In this document: piece after piece, positions 1 through 10,155 of the stretch
Layout of the letters: each line of letters begins with the position of its first letter
Numbering within the stretch: the stretch's first letter is position 1
NCBI GenBank assembly: GCA_963969495.1
Contig: OZ018329.1
Span: 73,001,452-73,065,451, forward strand
Length of the DNA stretch: 64,000 nucleotides
From: Ceratothoa steindachneri
Lineage: Eukaryota > Arthropoda > Malacostraca > Isopoda > Cymothoidae
Reading direction: 5' to 3'
Made by a program: the position numbers and the translations under genes
Notes under the pieces: generated by a model
Seen by the model: the letters and a program-made list of their open reading frames with translations, nothing else
The model's database searches: none
What the model was told of the DNA's origin: nothing

Positions 1-565
1 CGGCAAGGACTTGTCCCCTGGGATTTATTGAGTAATCTTCCCAGAGAGGATGCCTGCCGTTCAGATCTCCAAGCAAGAGAAGGGGCCTCGGCAACCGTGC
101 CCCGACGCGGCGGAAGTCCCCCGCGTCAAAGTCAGCTGACGGTGGAATGTACGCAGAAATGATAGTATACCTCCTATCCAGGTGCAGCTACACAGCCACT
201 GCCTGAAAGGAGGTATCTAAAGAGAAAGGAAAAACGGAGACATCATGCCGGGTGTGAACCGCGCATCCCCCAGCCCGGCCATCCCATGGTGGTGGGGTCG
301 CAAGACCTTTATACCCCGGGATGGCGGGCAGGAAAGGGGGCGCGCCTAGCATTGTCTTCTGCTATAAAATAGCTAAGGGAAACGGGACGAGACGAACTCC
401 GCAACTTCCCCAGTTGGCCCGGAGTCCACTGCAATTCCATTGAAGGAATAAGCCCTCCAGGCCTAGCTTGGAGGAGAAGCAGGGGCCCTCCTCGAACAGA
501 AGACCCTTACGGGAAAGGCTGTACGCTTTCCGGGGGAAGAACCCCGGGCGCTGTTGGCCGGACAA
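1..565 (-). pseudogene. ORF2 endonuclease domain of family X copy A (partial)
   Basis: This is the N-terminal apurinic-type endonuclease domain of a LINE ORF2 protein, which nicks genomic DNA to prime target-primed reverse transcription. On the minus strand one reads LQWNCSGLRAN near the start, then a PGYK...DGRAGG segment (about 245-340), then a YTIISAYIPPS strand, and GDLNGRHPLWED close to position 1. The Asp/Asn of GDLN and the HPLW are typical of the family. A frameshift lies near 360-400, between the first strand and the rest. The segment at 245-340 is absent from copy B. The RT and RNase H parts lie outside the window. Confidence 0.85.
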
Positions 566-900
566 AGCGATGAAGGTGCTGTCGCCTTCGAGGACTTTTT
601 GGAAGAGGTTGGACTCGCCATGCGAGTCTTTTCCTGCCTCCGCCTCAAAACCTTAGGCGGGCGTTGCGGCTTCGGAGGTGGGGGGGAGCCCCTTTTTTCG
701 AGGATCTACCGTCTCCGAGCCACTCAGCCCACCACTAGGCGTGGGTGAAGGAGCCGAAGCTCCTTTGTTGCTGTCCTCCTTTCGGGCGACAGCTTTAGGA
801 ATTCCAGAAGATGGCCTGGCGACTAACTTCAGGGGTGTTGCCTCCTGTGAGTCTAACGACTCGGTGTAGGCGCGTGGCCGTTTCGCCTTACGGCAAACGC

Positions 901-2590
901 TCACGCTGGGGAAGCGATGGGAGCCCTGCTTTTAGCCGAGGCTGGGTGTGAACTTTTTTGTGCCGCCAGCTTTACTAGGAGAGTGCCAGGGTTGAGTAGA
1001 ATCCGCAGAAGGGCTCCGAATGGGCGCGGAAACAACCGTGATCGTTGGTCTGGATGGGCCAGGAGTAGAGGGTGTCTTTCTAACCATTGAGGCAAAAGAC
1101 GTCCCAGGCAGAGCCGGGCACGCCAGGACCAAGTCCTTAGCCTCGCAGAATGAGAGTCGATCCTGGGCTCTCCGCAATTGACACACTTGGCCACACATGA
1201 TTTAGACTTATCGTGTGCGGCCTTGGAGCAATTTACACATACTTCGGGTGACCCCGACTTTGCACGTCTACATGAACGATTCGTATGGCCGCTTCGGCCA
1301 TATCACCTCGGCAGGCACCGACTCAGGGAGCTCGTCACAGTCGAACGGGACGAAGAGTGTATGGGTGGGTCTCGAACTTGACCGCCCCATGGTCGGCCAG
1401 CTCTAAGGTGATGTCATCTATGGAGTAGCAACGGGTTTCCTCTCATGAACTATTCCTTTCACAAAGTTCAGGGTAGAGTGTTGCGTCACACTCACCTGGG
1501 TGCCATGAAGTGTCCAAGGAGCTCTTATCTTGGCCGCCTCGGCTGGATTCGCCGGATTCGCCAGAAGGCTCTCGTCCGAGAAACGGGTCACCTTCAGCTC
1601 TCTACCAATTGCACTAGCTAATGCTCTCCTCTGATGGATCATGTTGCCTTCGGCCAACATGGTGCCATCAGTGGAGCGAATAACGAGGAAGCGTTTGAAG
1701 CGAGCGTGCTCGAAAACGCCAGGTAACCTCTAAATGAGGGGCCCCGATGTTATCGAGGCTCCACCCTGTGCACTTTTGGTCTTAGTCTTAGTCATAGTCA
1801 GAGGCCCCGCACCCGGGGAGGGTAGAGGGGCCGGATGTGCCCATCTTGGCTTGGTCGCTTACCAAAATGGCAGCAGACCAAAATGGCTGAGGAGGGCAGG
1901 GAATGAACCCGCTTCTCACCTCCGCCGGTAGAAGCCCCCAGGGCAGATGTACCGGCCTCAGCCAGGTCCCTCTCCGAAATGGAGAAGGTCCTGGTGGTCG
2001 TAGGGGCATCATCCGGAGGAGGCCCTCCCCTCCTTGTACTGCCTGAGAATCCCCAGCCGTTTGAGGAGGACCTTGCATAGGGGCGGATTCGGGTTCGGTG
2101 CTTGGCGCCGAGCCCGGATTCCTCCCCATGGAAGGCCCTACCGTCTGAGGCTGGTTTTCCTCAAGGACCATGTCTATCACAGGAGGGGCCTCCAGTTGCC
2201 CATCTCTCCCAGCACATCGCAGGTCCCCTTGGCAGCGTCATGAGTCTTTTGTGGGGAGGCACAGGTCTTGACCCCGGCAAGGTTTAATATTCTTGCCAGC
2301 AGGTCTTTTGAGGACAGCAACCGAAGGGGCCTGGCTTCCCTCTCCCCCCTAAGGGGGTTTGCCCTACCGAGCCGCTTCGATGTGGAGCGGCTGGCTAAGG
2401 GCTGCCTGCTGGCTTTCTTGGCAGTCCCCTTGGAAAGAACAGAGGGGACTTCCGCTGGTAAGAGGGAGGTGCCCAAAAGCACCTCCAGAGAAGGGGGTGA
2501 GGGGGAGTCCACTTCACCCGTAGGCGTAGGAGAGGAGTAAGCCTCTTCTCCGGTTAAAGAGATATGGAGGGTCCCCTGCGCAATCACAGG
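901..2590 (-). pseudogene. ORF1 (gag-like) of family X copy A, broken
   Basis: ORF1 of I-type LINEs encodes an RNA-binding, gag-like protein that forms the ribonucleoprotein particle. Here it is spread over several frames. A Pro/Ser/Gly-rich, probably disordered N-terminal part lies at about 1788-2587 (SLTGEEA, SPSPPSLEVLL). A conserved core lies at about 1418-1690 (LASAIGRE, KVTRFSD, TLHGTQV, LNFVKGIV). A CCHC-type knuckle region with CVNCGEP is at about 1150-1190, and a basic, Pro-rich tail follows to about 901. The same blocks occur in the same order in copy B (28150-29952), which supports one ancestral ORF. Frameshifts and the lost second half of the last knuckle make this a pseudogene. 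Confidence 0.8.
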
Positions 2591-3135
2591 GGAGGGGGAC
2601 CTCCATTTTTTGCTGGAGCTGCCCGAGGGCGGCTCCGACGGTGGAACGGGAAATTAAGGGGAGATTTTTTTGTTTCTTCATCATTGGGCATGGTGACCCT
2701 CTTAATTACGGGATGCAATAGCTCATCACCCCTCGCAGTATCCCGCCCTGCGAGGCTACTGGTGGCCTGGCAGTCCGTCGGCATGGCGGCTCCACCTTGG
2801 ACACGGCGTAAAAAACAAAGATAGATGGTGAAGTGAGAATGAAAGGGGATGTGAGGTAGGTATGGGTGGGGATGAAGCAGGTTGTTAAAAACCAACCACC
2901 CCAGACTGGAGCTCCGGGGTTAGGGAACATTGTCCCTTCGCCCCTTAGCCCCGATCCGGGACGGTTAGCCGAATAAAAGGTCAGCATCTACCCTGTGAAA
3001 TTAGAGGCTGACCAGAGAAAGTTGTGGGAGAGGTTGTATGAAAAGCGACGATGTAGGGGAGAAATACAGGCTATCTGAAAGAAGGAGAAGAGGCTAAGCT
3101 GGGGTCGAATGGGGTGCTGAGTCCCGTCAGCACGG

Positions 3136-3736
3136 CGTTGTTGATAGACATTGCAAAGCTCACTCTAATAGGAAATTGCAGTCTTTTGAATTCACATGGC
3201 TCATCTGGAGGTATCAGTGGAATCCGTGGAATGAGATCCCATTCTCCTTTGCCCTGACCAGCTAAAATCTCAGCTTGAAGAAGGCGAGGCATCATTTTTT
3301 CACAATTAGTCTTGTTCCATTACATAGCTTCGGAGGATCCAAATTTCTTAACATCACTGGCGCTTCTTCTTTTAAGGAAAGCTTATGGGAAGGCATTCCA
3401 GGAGGATTAAGGGAGTTAAGGAACTCAGTGGGATAGTTAACTGTTTGGTCAGGGTCAACAGTGCAATCATAGAAATACTTTTTTATCTCTTTTGCCAATT
3501 CTTGAAGAAGTCTTCAGTTTATTGCATGCACTATTTCATTCCTTGGGTCTCGAATTGCCCTTTGACAGTGCCATTTCTCGTTTTGGAAGTGATGCTGTAG
3601 GTCTGGATAAGCTCTAAGTTGCGGTTCTTCAATATCCTTCACCAAAATTCCACAACTTCTGCATTATTTTCAATTGTACCATTTCCTAGCTCCATAAGTT
3701 GAGAAGAAAGGAAACTTCTGCTGTAATCGCAAAAAA
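3136..3736 (-). pseudogene. Helitron Pif1-like helicase, C-terminal part
   Basis: Minus-strand fragments match the C-terminal half of the Pif1-type helicase of Helitron Rep-Hel proteins, which unwinds DNA during rolling-circle transposition. Visible blocks in order: GNGTIENN near 3680-3700, a CQRAIRDPRNEIV-like helicase segment near 3530-3600, YPTEFLNSLNPPGMP with APVMLRNLDPPKLCNGTRL (3298-3460), and IPRIPLIPPDEPCEF...RLQFPIR.SFAMSINNA (3136-3260). The last block is cut at 3135, just before the usual AQGQ motif, by family X copy A. Stops and frameshifts are present. The upstream half of the same helicase is at 5464-5925. Confidence 0.88.
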
Positions 3737-3759
3737 ACAGTGCAGTATTTAGATGCCTC

Positions 3760-5123
3760 ATGCGATCTGGATTGTTCCCCGAGTGTTGGAGGGTGGCTCA
3801 CATTAGGCCTATTCCTAAGGGAACTCCTTCCCCTGATCCCTCCAATTATCGTCCAATCTCTATTACACCAATACTTTCTAAAGTTTTTGAGCACCTTGTT
3901 GCTGCTCGCTTTTCCCGCTTTCTTGAGAGATCAGGTGTTCTCCCTTGTAATCAATTTGCTTACCGAAAAAAAACTTGGTACAACGGATGCACTTCTTACG
4001 ATCTCTCACAAGATCCAGTTAGCACTAGACCAGGGGCATGAGGCCCGCATAGTTCAACTGGATCTCGCAGCTGCCTTTGATAGAGTAAATCATAATGGCT
4101 TGCTGAAGAAGCTAAGAGATATTGGTGTCGGTGGACGGATTTTTTCTATTTTAGAGCAATTCCTGGTGGGTCGCACCCACAGGGTTTGTGTTGATGGCAA
4201 CTTCAGTGACTAGCATCCTGTCCACTCGGATGTTCCGCAGGGCAGTGTTCTCGGACCTCCGCTCTTCAATACTTACACTGCTGACCTCTTTAGCATCACA
4301 AAAAATATTATGTATGGTTATGCAGACGATGTAACTCTGCTCACGACTATTGACTCCCCTCACTCTCGCAGCATTGCATCTAATTCCCTCAATGAAGATC
4401 TTCGATGCATTTCTATATGGTGCCATACATGGAACATGAAGCTTAACATCACTAAATCTAAGTGTATGTGTATCTCACGATCTCGTAGCCCTTTTCCTCA
4501 ACATGAACCTCTTCATGTTGATGGTTTAGCATTGAATGATATGGACGAACTGGACATTTTGGGCGTTAAATTTGATTCCAAATTAATTTTTGAGTCTCAC
4601 ATCAGATCTCTTTTGACTACTGCTTCGCAGAAATTGGAAATCATGAGAAAGGCCTATGCCACCTTCAATGATGCTTCCGTGTCTGCCACTTGCTTCCGAA
4701 GCTTAATTCTTCCAGCTTTGGAATATTGTGCCCCTGTCTGGTCGTCTGCTGCTACCTCACACTTGCATCTTATTGACAGTCTCTTATACTGCCAGCTTTC
4801 TTTGTGGCGGTAATGTCCAATGGAAGCTTGGACATCGTCGGAAGATCAGCAATGTGTGCATGCCCTATAAGATACAATCCAATCCGCATCACTCGCTGTA
4901 TATTTCCTTGCCAAATCGCTTTGTAGCAAGGAGAAACACTCGTCAGGCTTTGACCCGGCATCCTCTTTGTTTTAGGTCTATCAGATGCCGTACTAGCCAG
5001 TTTCAGCATTGCTTTCTGCCAAGTGTTGTCCATCTTTGGAATTCCTTGGACAAAGAGACTTGTGCATCGAATAGTGTAGATGCCTTCAAAAAAAAAGCTA
5101 ATAAGATCTTGTGTTCATCATGA
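3760..5123 (+). pseudogene. LINE reverse transcriptase (partial, frameshifted)
   Basis: Reverse transcriptase of the CR1/L2-like element. In order: ECWRVAHIRPIPKG and NYRPISITPILSKVFE (3760-3900), a frameshift near 3960-4000, QLDLAAAFDRVNHNGLL with the first catalytic Asp (about 4045-4110), an in-frame TAG at about 4213, VPQGSVLGPPLF (4230-4270), the catalytic YADD box (about 4318-4332), then the thumb with LNITKSKCMCIS and LPALEYCAPVWSS. After a second frameshift near 4810 comes the C-terminal tail typical of these elements (NTRQALTRHP, FLPSVVHLWNSLD), ending at about 5123. Similar tails are common in crustacean repeats, but that link is from general knowledge and untested here. Confidence 0.85.
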
Positions 5124-5444
5124 GCCATTATCCTGTTATTTTGTTACTTATGTTTTTTCTTGTTTGAATATTCTATATACAGTATATCTTGTTTTGTTTG
5201 AATGTTGCTATATACTGTTTTTTAATTTTTTAATTTAATTTCATTACTCAATTTAATTTAACTTAATCCATAGATGACTGGAAGCCTTGAGGTTTTTCTT
5301 TACCTATCTTTTCCTAGTTTGTTCTTCTATCCCACTTCCTTTTCTTCTTACCATCGTTGCCTCTTCGACGTTGCAGGTGTGCGGGGATTGCTAATTGCAA
5401 TCTATAGTGCTTGCACTTTTCCCGTTCTACCTGTCTCATGTTGT

Positions 5445-5463
5445 GTAATAATAATAATAATAT
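5445..5463. repeat. (TAA)n 3' tail
   Basis: A short run of TAA units at the exact 3' end of the plus-strand LINE, as is usual for CR1/L2-type elements that end in microsatellite-like repeats. It marks the junction with the Helitron relic. Confidence 0.8.
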
Positions 5464-5925
5464 CCCAGCATTGACATCTCCATGTAGGCGAACCCTCATG
5501 TTTTGATTCAAGGACAGTCTTTGAACATGACTCCAAAGGTAAGAATTCTTTGAGCAGGCATTGAGTTCATCAGCTGATGTTCCTCTCTTAATCACTGGCA
5601 GAGTTTGTCTGAAGTCTCCTGACAAAAAGAAGGGTCACTCCGCCCATGAGCTGGTTGTTTTGCCGAATGTCCTGCAGTGTTTTATCCAAAGCTTCAAAGG
5701 CCTTTCTGTGAGCCATAGTGCATTCTTCCCAAACAATAACTGAGGTTTCTTGCAAAAGATTTGCCACAGTGGTTCCTCTTGATGCTGTAGATTGGATTTT
5801 CATTAACATTCAAATTCAATGGAAGCTTGAATGTGGAATGGGCTGTTCTGCCTCCTGGTAGAAGTGTGGCAGCAATGCCAGATGAGGCTAATGCAAGTAC
5901 AATCTTTCTATGGGTTCACACAGCT
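5464..5925 (-). pseudogene. Helitron Pif1-like helicase, N-terminal part
   Basis: The upstream half of the split helicase, minus strand. Starting from 5925 one reads VLALASSGIAATLLPGGRTA with STFKLPLNLN (helicase region just after Walker A), a frameshift, then LLQETSVIVWEECTMAH (Walker B region, DEC in most relatives, here EEC), FEALDKTLQDIRQNNQLMGG, SGDFRQTLPVI, RGTSADELNAC, SYLWSHV, and NMRVRLHGDVNAG at 5464. Strong motif order makes the family call secure. Homology stops abruptly at about 5925, and the rest of the Rep-Hel protein is not present nearby. Confidence 0.9.
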
Positions 5926-5938
5926 GATAGAATCAATA

Positions 5939-6018
5939 TAATAATTTGAAGGAAGTGAAAACAGAAAGGATTTAAAATCGGCATAAATGAGTTACTAAAT
6001 GGTTATATACATGCGAGA
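5939..6018. repeat. Dispersed repeat R-a, copy 1
   Basis: An approximately 80-bp sequence containing GAAAACAGAAAGGATTTAAA and GTTATATACAT that recurs in the same orientation at 8149-8226 with a few substitutions. It starts close to the Helitron breakpoint. The parent element is unknown. Confidence 0.7.
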
Positions 6019-6169
6019 TGAAGGAAGTGGATGGAGGAGGGGGAGGGGGCAATCGAAGGAGAAAAGGATGGGAAGATTGGAGACATTATAAATCCCCATC
6101 CCAACTGGAGTCAAGAAGGTAGGAGTGAGCCAGCCCCACTCCCCTACCGGCCTCGTCAACCACGGGAGA

Positions 6170-6290
6170 ATTGACCAAAGCTGGTCGGCGACTTGACTGA
6201 GATATTAGCTGCCTGCAAAAAGGAAATAGAGTCGAAGTCTGTAAGTAAGGCGGTAAAAAAAGAGAAAAATGAAAGTGTCTAGAACGAAAA
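6170..6290. repeat. Dispersed repeat R-b with empty hAT target site
   Basis: This segment resembles 30590-30704 plus 31029 onward: both share GGTCGGCGAC and an A-rich stretch leading to GTCTAGA. At 6277-6284 the sequence reads GTCTAGAA without interruption, whereas at the second locus a 324-bp MITE sits at this point with an 8-bp duplication. It is therefore a natural unoccupied-site paralogue. Confidence 0.5.
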
Positions 6291-6299
6291 AGCCCAGGT

Positions 6300-8148
6300 A
6301 GTCTCTATTTAGTTTGCTATTGCCGAGAGCGCGCGCGCTGCTCTTCCAGGTACCAGGTGCAAAATCTTTTCAAGGGGCCTGCCATACACATACATATATA
6401 CATGCATACGTACATGCACATACATACAAGACAGGAAGGAGTTAGCGAAATTGTTAAAATATTCAAGGGAAAACATCTTGAATTAGGGCATCGTTGCGTC
6501 AACCGATCAACCCAAGTAAATTGCTTCTAGAATTTTCAAGAGAAAGAAAAAAACCGATTTTATTCGTAATTTCTCAAATATAATTTGGCGCCATTTTTGT
6601 GGTCAGAAATTTCGAATGATTTTGAATAATTTTATGCTGCGTTAAAATTACCAACTCCAAAAGGGAAAGTTCTCTTAATCATTAAAGTCAAAAGCATTAC
6701 AACACAAATGTAAGAAAAAAAGGTAAAAGAATAATTTTCTTGCCTATTAACTTCCCATTTATTTGCACATGTAAATCAACACACACACACACGTCTCTTT
6801 TTTTGGACATTATCGTACCTGGGAGTTTTTTCCTTCAACCTAAACTTGTTTCTATTGCAGTTCTTTCGCGCATTTTGGCATTTTTGTAGTTCGTGGTTAG
6901 TTTTCCTTCCTCCTGTATTGGAAGGTTTGCGAGTTTGTACTTTCGAGTACCTTTACTTTCCCTTACGAACTTTTTAAAGCGAGCATCTGGTGACTTCATA
7001 CAATGGCATAATTTGCCGTTGCTAACTTGTTCCTGGAATCTTGGGTTTGCCGCCCAGGACCCCAGATATTCAGGTTTGATTTGAAGGTTCGTATGATTTT
7101 TTTAAAATGCGAAATATCAACGAGGGAAAGTCTGCTGTCAAGTAATAGAATACGGTGTCATGGTTGAAGCGGTAGAGTTAGGTGAAGTGATAAAAATAGG
7201 TACATAGCCAGAACTGTCTACGTGAGGCGTTGATTGGGATAACGCGTAACTCTCCAGTGTCTTTCTTCCGTTACTCAACGAAAGCAGGTACTGGGGTTGG
7301 GCTGTGGCAAGGTCAGGGAAGGGGTAGGGTGGTAAATTTTAGATACAGAGGGAAAACATGGCATCTGACAATCATTTGCCATGAGTATCTTTCGATGTGC
7401 CATCGACGCACTTGAGCATCTCTTCCGCCTTTAAATTTCTAACAGATGCGACTGGCCATCTTTTTTTTAAAGATCCCTTATAGTCACTTTTAAGAGTTGA
7501 AAAGACCCCTGGGGACCAGTTTTCTCAGTAAAGAGGTTAAAGAGGTCCGGAGTTACTGTAGTTCTCCTTATGAGATTTAGAAACCCTTTCTTCCGATGAG
7601 GTTCTATTTCATTTGAATGCTTCCTCCTGCAGGTAACCGCCAGATGAAAATCCCATTAAAATGTCCCCCCCCCCCCCTTCCTTTTTTTTATCACCTCCTT
7701 GACTCCTAAAACACCAGATTAACAAGACATCGAGTCCACCACCCTCTCGCCCATTTACCAATAAGAATAATTCATAAAATCCAAGAAAACCTGAACAACT
7801 TCACGAATTTCAGAAACCACGAATTTTGTTCCCACTCGGAAAGATTTTCCAACTCTAAGGGAAAAATAAATAAACGATTTCGGATTTAATAACCTTGAAA
7901 ATTTTGGAATATTGGCATGACCCAATTGACTACCCATCTTAGAGTTTCGAAAGTACCTCGAGCCCATTTATTCAATCCAATTCCTCCCCTAAATTGGCCG
8001 GCCAATTGGCTAGGAGTCGATTTGCTCTCAATCAAACTGTCAGAACGAAAGAGCAGAACTTTCAAATTGTTAAAATTGATGAATAATGGTCGGTTGTAAA
8101 TTGGCAAGCAATTTATTCCATCCTCTCAATTTCTGTAAGTGATTTGAA
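6300..8148. other. No gene recognised; AT-rich intergenic DNA
   Basis: I see no recognisable domain in either strand. Short open frames (about 60-73 codons) carry no known motif. The stretch holds a short (AC)n run near 6780-6792, a C homopolymer near 7662-7678, and the imperfect self-complementary ATTGGCCGGCCAATTGG near 7991. It probably consists of old, unrecognisable repeats. Confidence 0.5.
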
Positions 8149-8226
8149 ATAATATGAAAGGAGCGAAAACAGAAAGGATTTAAAATCGCCATAATGAGTT
8201 ACGAAATGATTATATACATACGAGAT
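8149..8226. repeat. Dispersed repeat R-a, copy 2
   Basis: Direct repeat of 5939-6018 (shared GAAAACAGAAAGGATTTAAA, then AATGAGTTAC and TTATATACAT). The two copies differ by scattered substitutions and a one-base indel, which points to an old dispersed repeat family rather than a recent duplication. Confidence 0.7.
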
Positions 8227-8554
8227 AATTAAGAGATTTAGTTAGAGGTGGAAGAGGTAAAATCAAGGCTAGGAAAGGTTTGAAAAAAAAAGAAGATTCG
8301 CAAAGAAAATTGTAAAGTTTAAAAGTAAAAATGTGAAGAAGGAAAATAGGCTGAAGAAGCAGAAGAGGGAAGATTTAAGCCAGTAGAGGATGAGAGGAAA
8401 AAGTACTGATTTAAATTACCTTGGAAAAAAATACGTTTTATCAATTTATTATAATGAATTCCATATTTTAATTAAGTTTAATGGGAATGCTAAAAATACA
8501 TACATAAATGTTATTTCGCTTATCGCATTAATATCCTGCTTAAACTTAGGAAGC

Positions 8555-8592
8555 AATAATAATAATAATAATAAATAATAATAATAAATATT
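8555..8592. repeat. (AAT)n microsatellite
   Basis: An interrupted run of AAT/AATA units. It could be the tail of a degraded LINE, but nothing recognisable is attached. Confidence 0.85.
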
Positions 8593-8599
8593 AATACGA

Positions 8600-9354
8600 C
8601 ACCAATGTTCATAAAAAATAAGAGCATGGTGAAGGATTTGCCCTCAATTTAGAATCCCTTTATCAAGTGGCCAAAAGTAGGTTTGTGGCACGGATCAAGA
8701 AAGAATTCCTCGCCCCCTTTTTATGGCGAGGAATTCGAGATTTGCACCAAAGGAACGGACGGCCACAAAGTTCGCACCTTGCAATACTTCGCGTTCGTAA
8801 TGATATTGAGAGATCTTGAGCCCCGTCCTACATTTCAAAGCGTTGCCCATTACTTGCAAGCTTAAGAGCTTTAAGTTTGTACTTGCAAGTTCTAGTGATT
8901 TTAAGTATAAGTTTATATCATTTTTATGTCCCAACATTTAGACTTGAGGTTCGTTACGACAATTCTCGTTATCTTCGACTTATTCAGAACAGACCTATCC
9001 TTTCCATTAAATTGTACAAAAAGAATAAAAAAAATGACGAATTAAGCAATGACACTAAGGAAAAGCGAAGAAGTAATGTGCAAAAAATAAGGTATTAAAT
9101 AAATTAAACCGAAAGCAAAGAATCAAAAATCTTTTCCGGATTGACGATTCCGATCAAATCCAAGAACGCATTTCATCTATCTGCGTGCGCACACACAAAC
9201 GCCCACGGGGACGAATCTGAAATAAAAATTGAAGTACGGAACAAATGAAAACATAACATTAGTGTTGCCATATTGTCCAGATGAGCTGGAAAAAGTTTCA
9301 TTAAAAGTGATTAAGAGATAACGGAGAAATCCTAACATTCCCTACTAAACTATT
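8600..9354. other. No gene recognised
   Basis: AT-rich sequence with two overlapping antiparallel open frames near 8683-8937 (60 and 80 codons). Neither has a recognisable motif, and both are within the range expected by chance. Confidence 0.5.
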
Positions 9355-9877
9355 AGGGTGGTTCAGGGTGTGTATCGGCATCCTTCCGGTTCGCCTTACA
9401 GCAACCCTGGGGCGTCACAAATGCCGTGATAAAGGGTGAGGAGATTACACTGCATGTTCCAGCAAGACCGTGTTTTCCACGAGACCTTCAGAGGTGGTAC
9501 CCTTCAGTATGACCCCCTAGGCAAACAAGAGGCCCACCGGCCCGAGAGTTGCATCGATCTCGGATATGATTGTCGTCTCTCGGTTGCATTGGCCCAGTCG
9601 AAATCGTAGCCATTCGCAACTGAGAGAGACGCTGGGCCCGCGCTTACAAGCGCATTATGCACTGAATACGACGGAAAGAGCGAAATCTCTTTGAAATCAA
9701 CAAGATGACTTTCTGCAGGGGATGTGCGGAATTATCCGGACGCTAAACGGACAGTAGCTTGGTAGGTCATGTTTACCTACTTCCGTTCACTCTCGGCTGC
9801 AGACGAGTAGAACTCTCACACATAGTTTAGCTGAAACGAACAAAGAGGGTGGGGACAATGATAAAAAACAAGACCAA
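9355..9877. other. GC-richer block of unknown nature beside LINE relic C
   Basis: Base composition shifts sharply to GC-richer sequence at about 9360 and returns to AT-rich flanks beyond the nested LINEs, so this block probably belongs to a transposable element. It does not align by eye with family X. It has no long open frame. It could be a LINE 3' region or part of another element; I cannot assign it. Confidence 0.4.
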
Positions 9878-10155
9878 GGAAAGGGTGCAACTCCACCACA
9901 TCCTTGCATGCCCAATTTCGATTCGTCAGGTCAGGCGAATTGCGACAGAAGTGCAGCACTTGAGTCTAGACCAATAAAAACGAAACCTATCTGCTTCGGC
10001 ATAGCAAGGTGCGGTAGGCATTTGGGTCCAACCAAAAGAGATAGATAACAACAACAACAAGGAGTAACAACAAGGAAAGAAGGTACCCTAGGAGACCTTA
10101 CGGTCCATTCAAGGAGGGTACCTTTGGACTAGCAATCGAGCGGGCACATGGCTGC

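Larger units (their letters stand above)
1..3135 (-). mobile_element. Family X LINE copy A, 5' portion (I/R1-like)
   Basis: Read on the minus strand this is the 5' part of a non-LTR retrotransposon. It aligns over nearly its whole length with 27341-30374, which belongs to a nearly complete copy of the same family. The element runs off the left edge of the window inside its endonuclease domain. Its 5' end lies at about 3135, where homology to the other copy stops and Helitron helicase coding sequence resumes in mid-motif, so this copy appears to have inserted into a Helitron. About 36 bp of the 5' end seen in the other copy are missing. Several frameshifts make it non-functional. Confidence 0.9.
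3737..5463 (+). mobile_element. CR1/L2-like LINE, 5'-truncated, inserted in Helitron
   Basis: A plus-strand non-LTR retrotransposon fragment that begins inside the reverse transcriptase and ends in an AT-rich 3' region with a terminal (TAA)n run (5445-5463). Both edges abut Helitron helicase sequence in the opposite orientation, and the two Helitron halves are contiguous once it is removed, so its borders are well defined. It lacks ORF1 and endonuclease, as expected for 5' truncation during target-primed reverse transcription. I did not find a convincing target site duplication. Confidence 0.85.

Noticed and set aside
6893..7084. Shared GCCCAGGACCC word with 45040-45060
   Set aside because: Short match only; flanks do not align, so it is probably coincidence.
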